Assembly: GCA_027491395.1 (NCBI GenBank)
Contig: JAOZFI010000041.1
Location: 62,001 to 126,000, forward strand
Direction: 5' to 3'
From: Thermoproteota archaeon
GTDB lineage: Archaea; Korarchaeota; Korarchaeia; Korarchaeales; Korarchaeaceae
Length of the DNA: 64,000 nt
Shown piece by piece: positions 8,493 through 17,545 of this stretch (position 1 is its first letter; each line of letters begins with the position of its first letter). The notes beneath the pieces are model-generated. The model saw only the letters and a program-made list of their open reading frames with translations. It did not search any database and had not been told where the DNA came from. The position numbers and the translations under genes were made by a program.

Positions 8493-8710
8493 GTCCTCTC
8501 CACATAACTATAAGCTTTGCTTGTTTTTCTGAGGGAAATGGGCTGATTGAATGGTGAAATGGTGTACTGCTTACTCTTTAAAAATAATTTCATTTAATAT
8601 TCATATACCCCTATTATAAATCTAATTTACCGGTTTATCACATCTTTATTTTGCTAAATTGACGAAATGAAACGAAAATCTTAAATATAAGCTCGGGATT
8701 AATAATCACG
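8493..8710. other. AT-rich spacer upstream of the hairpin RNA candidate
   Basis: There is no coding frame here. The stretch holds the reverse-strand promoter of the radical SAM operon (near 8505-8515), an AT-rich block (8577-8690) and the forward promoter of the hairpin RNA candidate. Part of it may be regulatory; I see no repeats or tRNA. Confidence 0.6.
8673..8690 (+). promoter_or_regulatory. Strong BRE/TATA promoter for the hairpin RNA candidate
   Basis: A purine-rich BRE-like CGAAAAT (8673-8679) directly precedes a near-consensus archaeal TATA box TTAAATATAA (8681-8690). With 25 nt from box centre to start, transcription would begin at about 8711. That is the first base of the long inverted repeat. 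Confidence 0.7.
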
Positions 8711-8820
8711 GAGGAGGAATGGGGGGGTGAGAGGATGATCCCGGGGAGGAGGATCGGGCCTTAGATCCCCTCTCGGGGTGATCCTACCCTTCCACTCCTC
8801 CTCTCTGCACCAGCATTTTT
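8711..8820 (+). ncRNA. Candidate structured RNA: 38-bp imperfect hairpin with own promoter and T-tract
   Basis: The 5' arm 8711-8755 pairs with 8764-8803 around an 8-nt loop. By hand I count 38 pairs, five of them G-U (8723, 8724, 8739, 8744, 8746). Interruptions are an A-C mismatch at 8719, a GAG bulge at 8729-8731, a G-G mismatch at 8737, and bulged A8747 and A8750. The five G-U pairs would become A-C mismatches on the opposite strand, so the structure fits a forward transcript, which matches the TATA box. ATTTTT at 8815-8820 could end transcription. No tRNA, SRP or RNase P signature is seen. It might alternatively be part of a long leader of the SAM synthetase gene, but that gene has its own TATA. 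Confidence 0.65.
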
Positions 8821-8840
8821 GGGTAATGTGGCCGATGGAA

Positions 8841-8850
8841 GATTTATCAA
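8841..8850 (+). promoter_or_regulatory. TATA-like box of the SAM synthetase gene
   Basis: GATTTATCAA is centred about 25 nt before 8871 and 35 nt before the ATG. An AGGTGAT ribosome-binding sequence (8871-8877) lies just ahead of the ATG at 8881. Confidence 0.5.
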
Positions 8851-8880
8851 TTTCTTATCCGGCCCTTAGTAGGTGATTTC

Positions 8881-10083
8881 ATGCTGAAGGTCTCCAAATG
8901 TAACAAGCTCCCCATGGACAGGCAACCCATTGAGATTGTTGAGAGAAAGGGCAAGGGCCATCCAGATACGATCACAGACGGTATAATGGAGAGGGTAGCT
9001 TTGGAGCTGAATAAGGAGTATCTCAGGAAGTTCGGTGGTATCCTCCATTACAACGCGGATAAGTCGCTGTTGGCTGCAGGCGTTACCGAGCCACAGTTCG
9101 GTGGAGGCAAGGTAATTGAACCCATGCTGATTGTTTTCGGTGACAGAGCCACTGTCTCCTATGCGGGAGAGTCCATAGACTTAGAAAAGATCGTCGTGAA
9201 CGCAGCTAAGAGCTGGATAAGGGAGAACCTACGGTTCGTCGATCCCGACGAGCATGTCCGCTATCAGATAGAGCTAAAACAGGGGAGTGCTGAGCTGACA
9301 GACATATTCAGGCGAGGCTCCGAGATAATGGGCGCCAACGATACATCAGCAGCTGTGGGCTATGCTCCACTCTCCAGAACTGAGAGGGTGGTTTTGGAGC
9401 TGGAGAAGTATCTGAACTCCCCAGAGTTCAAGAAGGAATTCGAGGAGACCGGTGAGGATATAAAGGTCATGGGAAGCCGGCACAACAATCACTTGGATCT
9501 GACCATAGCGCTCGCTTTCGTGGACAGGTTCGTTTCCAGCGAGCCAGAGTACTTCAGGAGTAAGCAAGAGGTCTTGGACAGGATTAACTCCTTCCTGAAG
9601 GAGAGGTTCGCGAATGACTTCGATAAAATCGATGTTCACATTAACACGCTAGATGTGGAGGGCAGGGGAGTACACGGTGTGTACCTGACCGTCTTAGGCA
9701 CTTCTGCCGAGGGAGGCGATTCGGGCCAGGTCGGCAGGGGGAACGGGGTCAACGGAGTCATCCCCCTGATGAGACCTAGGAGCTCGGAGGCGGCTGCCGG
9801 GAAGAACCCCGTCAGTCATGTAGGTAAGATATACAATGCATACACACACGAAATAGCTAGAAAGATAGTTAAGGAAGTGGAAGAAGTTCAGGAAGTCTAC
9901 GTCTGGCTGCTGAGCAGGATAGGAAAACCGATAAATGAGCCAGCGCTGGCCGCGGCGGAGGTGTACACCGAGGCGAACTTTGAGGACATAAAGGGGCAGA
10001 TAGAGGAGATCATTGCGTCAGAACTCGATAACATAGGGGAGTTCGTCAACAGGCTCATAGACGGGATGGTCCCCGTCTATTGA
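8881..10083 (+). CDS. mat: Archaeal-type S-adenosylmethionine synthetase
   Basis: This 400-residue protein is the archaeal class of methionine adenosyltransferase, which makes SAM from methionine and ATP and differs strongly from bacterial MetK. Recognisable blocks are VERKGKGHPDTITDGIMER near the start, HYNADKSLLAAG, FGGGKVIEP, GSRHNNHLDLT, and a glycine-rich EGGDSGQVGRGNGVNG followed by MRPRSSEAAAGKNPVSHVGK. Length and order match the family. SAM supply is relevant here because the window holds at least four radical SAM enzymes, methyltransferases, SahH and a SAM-hydroxide adenosyltransferase. It converges on the helicase gene with a 7-bp overlap. Confidence 0.95.
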   Translation: MLKVSKCNKLPMDRQPIEIVERKGKGHPDTITDGIMERVALELNKEYLRKFGGILHYNADKSLLAAGVTEPQFGGGKVIEPMLIVFGDRATVSYAGESIDLEKIVVNAAKSWIRENLRFVDPDEHVRYQIELKQGSAELTDIFRRGSEIMGANDTSAAVGYAPLSRTERVVLELEKYLNSPEFKKEFEETGEDIKVMGSRHNNHLDLTIALAFVDRFVSSEPEYFRSKQEVLDRINSFLKERFANDFDKIDVHINTLDVEGRGVHGVYLTVLGTSAEGGDSGQVGRGNGVNGVIPLMRPRSSEAAAGKNPVSHVGKIYNAYTHEIARKIVKEVEEVQEVYVWLLSRIGKPINEPALAAAEVYTEANFEDIKGQIEEIIASELDNIGEFVNRLIDGMVPVY

Positions 10084-13000
10084 CCGCTCAGCGCCAAGTA
10101 GGTGAGGTATAGAGACCTCACTCTATCCTCCACTATTTCTCTGACCTTCTCCCTCAAGTACTTGGTGTATCTCCTCCAGTCGACCCCACTCCTCTCCTCA
10201 ATCTTACTCACAGACCTCTTGATCTCAACCAAAGCATCTTTTAGAGAGCGCTTTATCCCCCACATTCTCTTCGCTACCTCTTCCAAGGAGACGGGCGAGA
10301 TCCCTAGGAAGTCCTCCACCAATGGTCTCAATTCAACTACCTTTCCCTCGGATCTCAGTCCTTGGAGCACATAGACTAGGGTCTTCTGCCCCAGCATGGT
10401 TAGATCTCTAGTAAGGGAAGCGAAGTCCCAGCATATCAGTGCGAAACCCTCGTTAACGGCTTTCTCCAACCCAGATAGATCATAACTCTGCCCTTCAAAG
10501 AATTCCTTGGCTATCGTCTGGATACCCACATCCTCACCATCGAACACGGCTATAACCCCGAGGGTCACCGCGTCGGAGATGGGCATAACCACAGCATCCA
10601 TCGTCAGGATCTTGTGGGCCCTAGACGGCTTCGGAACGAGAAACTCCCTTCCCTCTAGGATCACAGATATTCTCTGCTTCAACAGGAGATAGCCAAGCGC
10701 CCTCTCGGCGAACTTCATGGCCAGATCCCACCTCAACCCCGAGACCACTAGCTCGTAATGGGCCTGATCATCTATCAGCATCATCAACACTTCAGATAGA
10801 TCGTCTGGCTGGAACCTTTCCACGTCCTTAAGCACCGCTGACCAATCTAACTGCTCGAGAAGACCAGCTGATTCAGGTTCGTGGAGAAGCAAAATTTTCT
10901 TATCCCCGATGTTCGTTACCTCGTAGGCTATTGCATCTATGGGTATCCCCTTCGAGACCCTCATGACCAGCATTAGAGTCGCTAGGCCTATTCTCAGCCA
11001 AGTCAGGTCCTCGCCGGGATCGAGCTCGATCGATAGTCCATAGGTGTAATCCCTATAAACACCCCCGGTGGGTCCTATGACCGGGAGGGACTTGCTCTCC
11101 CTTATGAACAGGGTCTTACCATCTAGGGGGACTGGCCTAACCTTGGAGGAGGTCACCTTCCAGTAGACCCTGTTAGGGACCTTCGTTTTCACTCCGAACC
11201 CGTCGGTGGGAGGATCCACAACGCACACCACCTCACTCCCGATCCTCCCTCTGTAATAATCGTCTATCATGTCCGCTCTCTCTCCCCACTCCGCCTTGGT
11301 CCTCTCGTACTCCTCTATCACGAAGGCGAGCGGATCGAAGGAGTAGATCGTAGAGTAGTTCAGGGGCTCCTCTATTATCCCTGTTATGACCCTCCCCCTC
11401 CTGAGGAAGTCAACCACCACAGAATCGTTGCTATAGTCTATGGATCCCGGCTGAAATCTCTCGACCAAGTCGCAGTGCCCTATGTCTTCCAAGTATCGGA
11501 GATTGCCGTCCTCCCTCAGCGCTCGCTTGAACCCGTAGGGCGGCCCGAACTCATAGAAGTTGAGGTTATCCCAGACCCTCTTCCCACGCTGGGTGAGGCC
11601 TGATGGGGAAATGAGCCCTAACTCCTTTAGGAGATTTATCTCCTCCTGATCCAGTTGATCCCGGAGCCGAGGATGGACGAACTTGTAGAGCCCCTCGAAT
11701 AGTATGGAGTACTTGTTCTTCGGATTGACGAGGGCGACCTCCAGGGGGAGCTGAAGCCACTGCTCCACGGCCTCCACGCCTCTCAGAAGGAGCTCCTTGT
11801 CCCATCTGTACATGGGAAAGATCACCGTCTCCGTCCAACCCAACTCCTCTCTCCTGCCCTTCCTGCCCTCTCTCTGCTTGAATTCGCGGACACTCTCTGG
11901 CATGCCCAAGTGGACTACCCTCACCACCGTTCCGATGTCCAATCCTTGGGATAGCGTTCTGGGGCTTATCAGGACCTTGATCCCTCCCCTCCGAGCCGCT
12001 TCCTCTATCTCCTCCCTCTCCTCCTTAGAAACTAAGTGATGATGAGAGGCGACATCCTCCATTCCAAATTCCGTTTTGAGTCTCCTCTTCAGACTTTCCG
12101 CAGACCTTATGCCCCTAGTGAAGACTAGAGTGACCCCATCGTCCTCGGAGTAGTGGTATATCACCTCAGCCGGATCCATCTCGGGCTGGGGAACTTCAAT
12201 GCCAACGGATCTTAAGAGTTCAACCACTCGATATACATCCCTTTCAAACCTCTTATAATCGGCGATCGCCTCCCTCAGGTCCCCACCTATTGGAAGACTA
12301 AGGAGCTCATCCCTGTACCTCTGAACGACCTCCCAGATCCGCTCCATGTTCTTGCCCAGGACGAGGTAGACCTCGTTTCTCACCCTGAACGGTTTTCCCC
12401 TTATGATCACGGTCTCCCTAGCGTTTATCGACGTCAAACACTCAGCAAGTTCCTCTGGATTCCCCAGCGTCGCGGTGAGGATCACGAATTGGGGGGACTT
12501 CTCCACCAAGAGGGAAATTATCCTCATCATGGAGACTATGAGGGCGAGCTCCCTAGGCCCGTAGAAATCGAGCTCGTCCACCACCAGTAGGTCCATACCT
12601 CTCACGAAGTCAGATAAGTAGGATCCCTTCGTGGCCATCCTCTTTAGATCCGTCATGAAAAAAGCCGGATTCGTTATCAGGAGATCGATATTCGAGATCT
12701 TGGTCCTCAAACCGCTCCTCCCCAACTCCTTGATCAAGATGGTCCTCCTCCTCGCATCTATCACTTGGGAGCTGATGCCCAGCGCCTTGGAGTACTCCTC
12801 GAGCCTCCTTACCTGGTCGTTAGCTAATGCTAGGGTCGGGTATATGGCCAGTGCCCGCTTGCCCTTAGCGGCGTAGAAGAACCAAGCCTCCGTCTTGCCG
12901 CTACCGGTCCCGGAAATCAGGATGACGTTTTTACCCTCCTCCAGTGCCTTGAGAGCTTCGACTTGGTGCGAGTAGAGTCTCATGTCAGCGATCTCCGAGG

Positions 13001-13142
13001 GTTTACCAGGATAGGATCTAAGTGAGGGGGCTAGGTCCCCGAAGGTCAGGTCGATCCTCTCGGGTTTGATCTCTTCCTCTGAATAGGTCCTGTAGTTGTA
13101 ACCTAGGAACTCCAAGAGGGTTGAGGAGGATACGCGAGTCAA
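10077..13142 (-). CDS. Large superfamily 2 DEAD/DEAH-type helicase
   Basis: This 1021-residue protein has a two-domain SF2 helicase core in residues 1-450. GTGSGKT (78-84) is motif I, DELD (189-192) is the DExx box, TATLGNP (from 223) is motif III, SQGLDIG is motif V, and QREGRKGRR is motif VI. The remaining 550 residues contain no motif I recognise and lack the clustered cysteines of DUF1998-type helicases. The pattern recalls Lhr/Hrq1-like nucleic-acid translocases. It lies downstream of nurA-herA-mre11-rad50 and hsp20 on the same strand, so a DNA-repair role is plausible but inferred. Confidence 0.85.
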   Translation of the reverse strand: MTRVSSSTLLEFLGYNYRTYSEEEIKPERIDLTFGDLAPSLRSYPGKPSEIADMRLYSHQVEALKALEEGKNVILISGTGSGKTEAWFFYAAKGKRALAIYPTLALANDQVRRLEEYSKALGISSQVIDARRRTILIKELGRSGLRTKISNIDLLITNPAFFMTDLKRMATKGSYLSDFVRGMDLLVVDELDFYGPRELALIVSMMRIISLLVEKSPQFVILTATLGNPEELAECLTSINARETVIIRGKPFRVRNEVYLVLGKNMERIWEVVQRYRDELLSLPIGGDLREAIADYKRFERDVYRVVELLRSVGIEVPQPEMDPAEVIYHYSEDDGVTLVFTRGIRSAESLKRRLKTEFGMEDVASHHHLVSKEEREEIEEAARRGGIKVLISPRTLSQGLDIGTVVRVVHLGMPESVREFKQREGRKGRREELGWTETVIFPMYRWDKELLLRGVEAVEQWLQLPLEVALVNPKNKYSILFEGLYKFVHPRLRDQLDQEEINLLKELGLISPSGLTQRGKRVWDNLNFYEFGPPYGFKRALREDGNLRYLEDIGHCDLVERFQPGSIDYSNDSVVVDFLRRGRVITGIIEEPLNYSTIYSFDPLAFVIEEYERTKAEWGERADMIDDYYRGRIGSEVVCVVDPPTDGFGVKTKVPNRVYWKVTSSKVRPVPLDGKTLFIRESKSLPVIGPTGGVYRDYTYGLSIELDPGEDLTWLRIGLATLMLVMRVSKGIPIDAIAYEVTNIGDKKILLLHEPESAGLLEQLDWSAVLKDVERFQPDDLSEVLMMLIDDQAHYELVVSGLRWDLAMKFAERALGYLLLKQRISVILEGREFLVPKPSRAHKILTMDAVVMPISDAVTLGVIAVFDGEDVGIQTIAKEFFEGQSYDLSGLEKAVNEGFALICWDFASLTRDLTMLGQKTLVYVLQGLRSEGKVVELRPLVEDFLGISPVSLEEVAKRMWGIKRSLKDALVEIKRSVSKIEERSGVDWRRYTKYLREKVREIVEDRVRSLYLTYLALSGQ

Positions 13143-13147
13143 GGGAT

Positions 13148-13624
13148 CTACCTTTTGGAGATCCTCACCTCTAGGATGCCATTCCTGTATGTGGCCTTTG
13201 TTCTCTTGGGATCTATCTCGATAGGAAGCTGGAACCTCTTGTGGAGATCACCGGCCCTTATGGTGATCTCCCTTCCCTTCACCCTGACCGATATGTCCTC
13301 CTTCCTTATGCCTGGTACATCGGCGACTATTATTATCTCCTCATCAAGCTCGATCACATCAATCCTCTGCTCCTCCAGCTCCAAAGGAGCACCTCCCCCC
13401 TCAACACCCTCACCACCGAGATCACCCGTGTCAGAGGGGTATCCCACATCGAACCCCCCTGAGGGGAGATCCTCGTTCCAACCAGATACATCGCCATTGA
13501 CGAATCTTGAGAGATCCTCATCCATCTTCTTGAGTAGATCTATCATGTCCTTTATGAAGTGATCGAAGGGATCGTCGTAAGGCCTCTTCTTTTTTTCGTC
13601 GCCCAAGGGATTCCCCGCCAACAA
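13148..13624 (-). CDS. Small heat-shock protein, Hsp20/alpha-crystallin family
   Basis: The C-terminal 90 residues form an alpha-crystallin domain: DVIELDEEIIIVADVPGIRKEDISV, then the NGILEVRI signature. An acidic, glycine-rich N-terminal half (about 1-75) is typical of these holdase chaperones, which bind unfolding proteins without ATP. The apparent start is one of two adjacent TTG codons (13624/13621). A TATA-like GATTAAATAG sits about 27 nt upstream and overlaps the rad50 stop, suggesting its own leaderless transcript inside the repair gene cluster. The helicase gene follows after only 5 nt. Confidence 0.9.
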   Translation of the reverse strand: MLAGNPLGDEKKKRPYDDPFDHFIKDMIDLLKKMDEDLSRFVNGDVSGWNEDLPSGGFDVGYPSDTGDLGGEGVEGGGAPLELEEQRIDVIELDEEIIIVADVPGIRKEDISVRVKGREITIRAGDLHKRFQLPIEIDPKRTKATYRNGILEVRISKR

Positions 13625-13641
13625 TGAGCCGGAGGACCTAT

Positions 13642-16359
13642 TTAATCACTAACATGGGTGCCCTCATCGACGACCTCGACGGATGACACCTCTCCAGACT
13701 TGCTGACCAGTATGGAGTGGGAGGCTATGTCCCTGAACCTAGGAGAGTGCGTGACCACTATCAGCTGGGGTACATTGAGGGAGGACATGGTTTCAACTAG
13801 TGCATTGATCCTCTCCTCATCTAGGTGAATGGTCGGCTCGTCCAAGAGGAATGTCTCTACCCTCGACATCATGAGAAATCGAGCTATCGCCAGCCTTAAC
13901 GCCAAGGCGAGGGATATCTTCTCCCCACCGCTCAACCTGTCGAAAGAGAACACCGTTCTTCCTCGTTTCAGGCTTGGAGTGAAGTCATCATCCAGCGTCA
14001 CGGAGTCGTATTCGAAGTTAAATGAGCTGAATATGATGTTAAGTTCCTCCTCCACGGCGGGTCTCGCCCTGTCCCTTATCAGAGGCTGGATCCCCCTATC
14101 CCTGCTGAAGACCTCCCTGACCTTGAGGATCTTCAGCCTGAAGGCCTCTAACGACTCTTTCTTCCCCATCAACTCCCTCAATCTGGATTCCTTCTTCTTG
14201 ATAATCTCCGTCCTCTTATCTATCTCCTCAATCTTCCCCCGAATTCGGCTCCTCTTCTGAGTGAGGGAGTTAAGCTTACTCTTCAGGTAATCTATCTCTC
14301 TCTTGATTTTCTCAAGCTCTGAGAGATCGAAGGAAAGCTCTTCTATCTCTCTCTGGATGGACGAAAGTTCTCCTTCCAATTCGAGCTTCCTCTTCTCCAG
14401 TTCTTTCACCTCGGAGGCAAGTCCATCCTTCGTGGACAGGATACCTCTGAGCCTCTGTACCTCCTTCACAGCGGAAAGAGCCTCCCTGTATTTCCCCTCA
14501 ACTGACTCCAGTTGCAAGCCCAAGGACGTGAGCTTCTCTTCTAAATCCTTCTTGAGCCTCTCCAACTTTTCTCTCAATTTATCCACGTCTCTCTCACTCA
14601 GTTCTTCTCTAATTTCCTCTATCCTGATCAGCAGGGCTTCCCTTTCCGCTAGATCCCTCCTGAGGGTCTCTAGTTCGGCCCTCAACGCGCTCAGGCGAGA
14701 CACCTTCTCCCTCAGAGGGAATATCTTCTCCCTGAGTGAGGTAAACTGATCGCTGATCTCCGATATTTCCCTCTCCAAGGACTCAAGCTCATTCTTCTTG
14801 GCGATGATTCCTTCCAAGTTAAAGGAGCTCAGCCCCTTGTATTTCGATAAGATGTTTTCCTTTCTCTCCCTTATGGATCTAAGCTCCCTCTCCTTATCCA
14901 TTATCAGGGAATCTATTTCCCCTATCTCGCGCTCCAATTCGTCCTTCAGCTTCTCCACGGAACTGGGATCTAGCTTGGACCCGCAGAGGGGACATCTGTC
15001 GATATCCCCCTCCAGATCCGAAAGATACCGGAATGCCTGTTCCTTCCTCTGAAGTAATCTCGACCTCTCCTCGATGATACTACTTAATTCCTTATCCAAG
15101 TAGTCCAACTCACCCTCTAACTTGGAAAGTTCCTCGGAGAGGATCCTTTCACCCTCCTCCGGATCCTCTATCCACCTGCCAAGCAGCTCGGACAGGCTTG
15201 AGAGGGCCTCCTTAACCTCACGCCTGTGCTCCACCATCTTGCGCTCTAGCTGAGATCTCTTACTCTCTAACTGCCTGAGACGTTCCTCCATGCCGGCTAG
15301 AAGAACCTCCTCCTGCTGGAGCCTTTCAATTTCCCGGCTGAGTTTGGACACCTTCTCCCTAAGGATGCTCAAAGAGGAGACCCTCTCCTCATACTTCGCG
15401 AGTTCTCGTCGCATCCTCTCTAAACGCCTGACCTCCTCATCTAGCGGAGCGATCTCAGCCAAGAGACCCCTCACGTACTCGAGCTCCTCGTACATGGAAG
15501 CCTTGATCTCCAGATCTCTCATTCTAAGGAGCTCACGCTCCAGATCCATCAATCTCTTCTTCTTAACATCGAACTGTTTCGATACCTCGCTTAGTCTCCT
15601 CCTTAAAGACTCTTCCTTGGTCTTGAGCTCCCTATACTTGAGATTCTTTTGTTCCAAATCCTCTCTAGTTTTCTCCAGCCTCTCCATCTCCCTGTTCAGT
15701 AGTTCCTCCTCCTTTGAAGTTTTCTGGAGATCCTCAAGCAGTTCCTCCTTCTCAGATTCTAGGGATGCTCTCTCTTTGAAGACATCCCCGATACCTTTGA
15801 TCTCACTATCTACCGACTGGAGATCGGCGTCCAAGCGACTTATCACATCCCTCAGCCCCTCCCATATCCTCTCCAGCATCTCTATGCCGAGGAGCCTCCC
15901 CACCAACTCCCTCCTTCTCGAAGGAGTCTGTTCGAGGAGCTGGGCTATCTCGCCCTGCCTGACGTAGATGGCTTGGAGGAATGTCTCTCTGCTTATACCC
16001 AGCAGGGCCTCGATCTGCCTGTTCACCTTACTTTGATCCCTCTGGAGGAGTCTTCTCCCATCTGTCACATCGTGTATGGAGGCCGATGAAATCCCTCCCC
16101 TCTCCCTCTCCCTGATCAGGAGATACCTCCGGCCATCCAGCTCGAACTCGAGTTGAACCCTCATCCTACGCGCGCCGGATCTGATCAGGTTCTCATGCTT
16201 GCCCACGCTCCTAGGATACAGGGCGTAAGCTATCGCCTCCAGTATGGTCGTTTTACCCGCGCCGTTCTCCCCTATTATCGCATTTATCCCGTCCGAGAAC
16301 GTTACCTCTGTCTTCTCGTGCGAACCAAAGTTCTCCATTACTAATCGCTTTATCCTCAT
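13642..16359 (-). CDS. rad50: Rad50 DNA double-strand-break repair ATPase
   Basis: This 905-residue SMC-like protein has an N-terminal Walker A GENGAGKT (30-37) and two long heptad coiled-coil arms flanking a zinc hook CPLC near residue 455. The C-terminal lobe carries the ABC signature LSGGEK (about 808) and Walker B FLLDEP (about 839) with the D-loop. All parts of a functional Rad50 are present. Its ATG overlaps the mre11 stop by ATGA (16356-16359). With Mre11 it tethers and resects broken DNA ends, feeding HerA-NurA. Confidence 0.97.
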   Translation of the reverse strand: MRIKRLVMENFGSHEKTEVTFSDGINAIIGENGAGKTTILEAIAYALYPRSVGKHENLIRSGARRMRVQLEFELDGRRYLLIRERERGGISSASIHDVTDGRRLLQRDQSKVNRQIEALLGISRETFLQAIYVRQGEIAQLLEQTPSRRRELVGRLLGIEMLERIWEGLRDVISRLDADLQSVDSEIKGIGDVFKERASLESEKEELLEDLQKTSKEEELLNREMERLEKTREDLEQKNLKYRELKTKEESLRRRLSEVSKQFDVKKKRLMDLERELLRMRDLEIKASMYEELEYVRGLLAEIAPLDEEVRRLERMRRELAKYEERVSSLSILREKVSKLSREIERLQQEEVLLAGMEERLRQLESKRSQLERKMVEHRREVKEALSSLSELLGRWIEDPEEGERILSEELSKLEGELDYLDKELSSIIEERSRLLQRKEQAFRYLSDLEGDIDRCPLCGSKLDPSSVEKLKDELEREIGEIDSLIMDKERELRSIRERKENILSKYKGLSSFNLEGIIAKKNELESLEREISEISDQFTSLREKIFPLREKVSRLSALRAELETLRRDLAEREALLIRIEEIREELSERDVDKLREKLERLKKDLEEKLTSLGLQLESVEGKYREALSAVKEVQRLRGILSTKDGLASEVKELEKRKLELEGELSSIQREIEELSFDLSELEKIKREIDYLKSKLNSLTQKRSRIRGKIEEIDKRTEIIKKKESRLRELMGKKESLEAFRLKILKVREVFSRDRGIQPLIRDRARPAVEEELNIIFSSFNFEYDSVTLDDDFTPSLKRGRTVFSFDRLSGGEKISLALALRLAIARFLMMSRVETFLLDEPTIHLDEERINALVETMSSLNVPQLIVVTHSPRFRDIASHSILVSKSGEVSSVEVVDEGTHVSD

Positions 16360-17543
16360 GATCCCTCCTCCATGAGGCCGAGAACCCCATTGACGAACGC
16401 CTCTCCCCTCTTGCCCTCCCTGTACCAGAGATCGAAGATCCTCAGGGCCAGAGCTCTCACCTCTTGGTCCAGATCTAGAGATGCTACTGCGTTCTGGACC
16501 AGCTCCTCCAAGCCAACTCCGGTGAGGAGACCCTTCTCCTCACCCTCCTCAGTGATTCTGCTCTCCCTGACGATCACGTAGAGAGAGAGGTCCATTAGAG
16601 CCCTCCTGATCTCGAGAGTAGGCATGCCCGGCCTCACGTCTCCCTTCAACGAGAGCTTTCCATACACCACGGGCCTCTCATCGAACTCTTGGGACGTTAA
16701 CTGCTTTTTCAATCCCTCTATCAGGACGTATAGGTCTTGGGTATTGATCAGGGTCTCTGAGAAGTACAGGAAAGGCCTAGTACTCAACCTCAACTCCTCC
16801 ATTTCGATGCAGCCCTTGTCGATCTTCACGGAAAGCACGTACTTCCCCTCTCCAGCTAGGGGGATCTCCCTGGTCTCTATGACCTCCGTGGATCCCGAAT
16901 AGGCGAATATCCTTTTACCACTCCTCCTGACCACCTTATTATGGTAGTGACCCATGGCGACGTAGTCGAAGGAACTCTTGGCTATCTCGGAGAAATCGAC
17001 TTCCGGATAGATGGCTTTTATCATCCCTCTTACGCCCTGATGGAGCATCAAAACCTTGGGACAGCTCTCACAGAGATTCTTGGCTTTTCTGTCTAAGCTC
17101 TCTACTGTGTCAGCTATCTTGACTCCCCTGCTGGCGTAGGGGGCGCCAGCCACCACTACATCACCGATCCTGACCGCGCCGGGCCCCAGTCTCACGAAAA
17201 GCTTCCCGTACCCTAACCTCTCGAAGAGCTTCCTCAGGTTTATCAGAGGTGAGGCTATCCTCTTCCTGACGGTATCCGGTCCCAGTTCGTGGTTCCCTTC
17301 TACTATCGCGATGGGTATGTCTCTCTCCACTATCCTCAGCAAGCCCTCGAAGGCCCTAACGAAGGCCCTGGGATGGGGTCTGTAGCTGTCGAAAAGGTCT
17401 CCGGTATGTATCACAAGATCAGGATCCTGCTGGAGCGCCAGATCTACAGCCATGTCGAACGCCTTGTAGAGGTCCTCCTCCCTCTCGGCCAGATGGAACT
17501 GGGCCTTCCCGAGGTGATTATCGGACATGTGGACTATCCTCAA
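16356..17543 (-). CDS. mre11: Mre11 nuclease of the Mre11-Rad50 complex
   Basis: Metallophosphoesterase motifs are visible in order: RIVHMSDNHLG (Asp and His ligands), HTGDLFD, EGNHE, a later HQGVRG, and GHYHNK. These hold the two-metal centre of Mre11, a 3'-5' exonuclease and endonuclease. An open frame reaches 17615, but that would overlap herA by 70 nt. TTG at 17543 directly starts the conserved RIVHMSDNH and is preceded by GGGGGGT, so I prefer it, giving about 395 residues. It lies between herA and rad50, with overlapping or touching boundaries. Confidence 0.95.
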   Translation of the reverse strand: MRIVHMSDNHLGKAQFHLAEREEDLYKAFDMAVDLALQQDPDLVIHTGDLFDSYRPHPRAFVRAFEGLLRIVERDIPIAIVEGNHELGPDTVRKRIASPLINLRKLFERLGYGKLFVRLGPGAVRIGDVVVAGAPYASRGVKIADTVESLDRKAKNLCESCPKVLMLHQGVRGMIKAIYPEVDFSEIAKSSFDYVAMGHYHNKVVRRSGKRIFAYSGSTEVIETREIPLAGEGKYVLSVKIDKGCIEMEELRLSTRPFLYFSETLINTQDLYVLIEGLKKQLTSQEFDERPVVYGKLSLKGDVRPGMPTLEIRRALMDLSLYVIVRESRITEEGEEKGLLTGVGLEELVQNAVASLDLDQEVRALALRIFDLWYREGKRGEAFVNGVLGLMEEGS

Positions 17544-17545
17544 GT

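Noticed and set aside
8711-8803. MITE or transposon end in place of an RNA hairpin
   Set aside because: The arms differ by G-U-compatible changes and a promoter lies at the exact 5' edge; there is no target-site duplication or transposase.
8711-8880. Known SAM riboswitch in the SAM synthetase leader
   Set aside because: Neither SAM-I nor SAM-III type junctions are seen; the structure is one long hairpin and the gene has its own TATA downstream.
15290-15967. 225-codon forward ORF inside rad50
   Set aside because: It is the Ser/Leu-rich antisense shadow of the rad50 coiled coil; it has no start signal or family resemblance.
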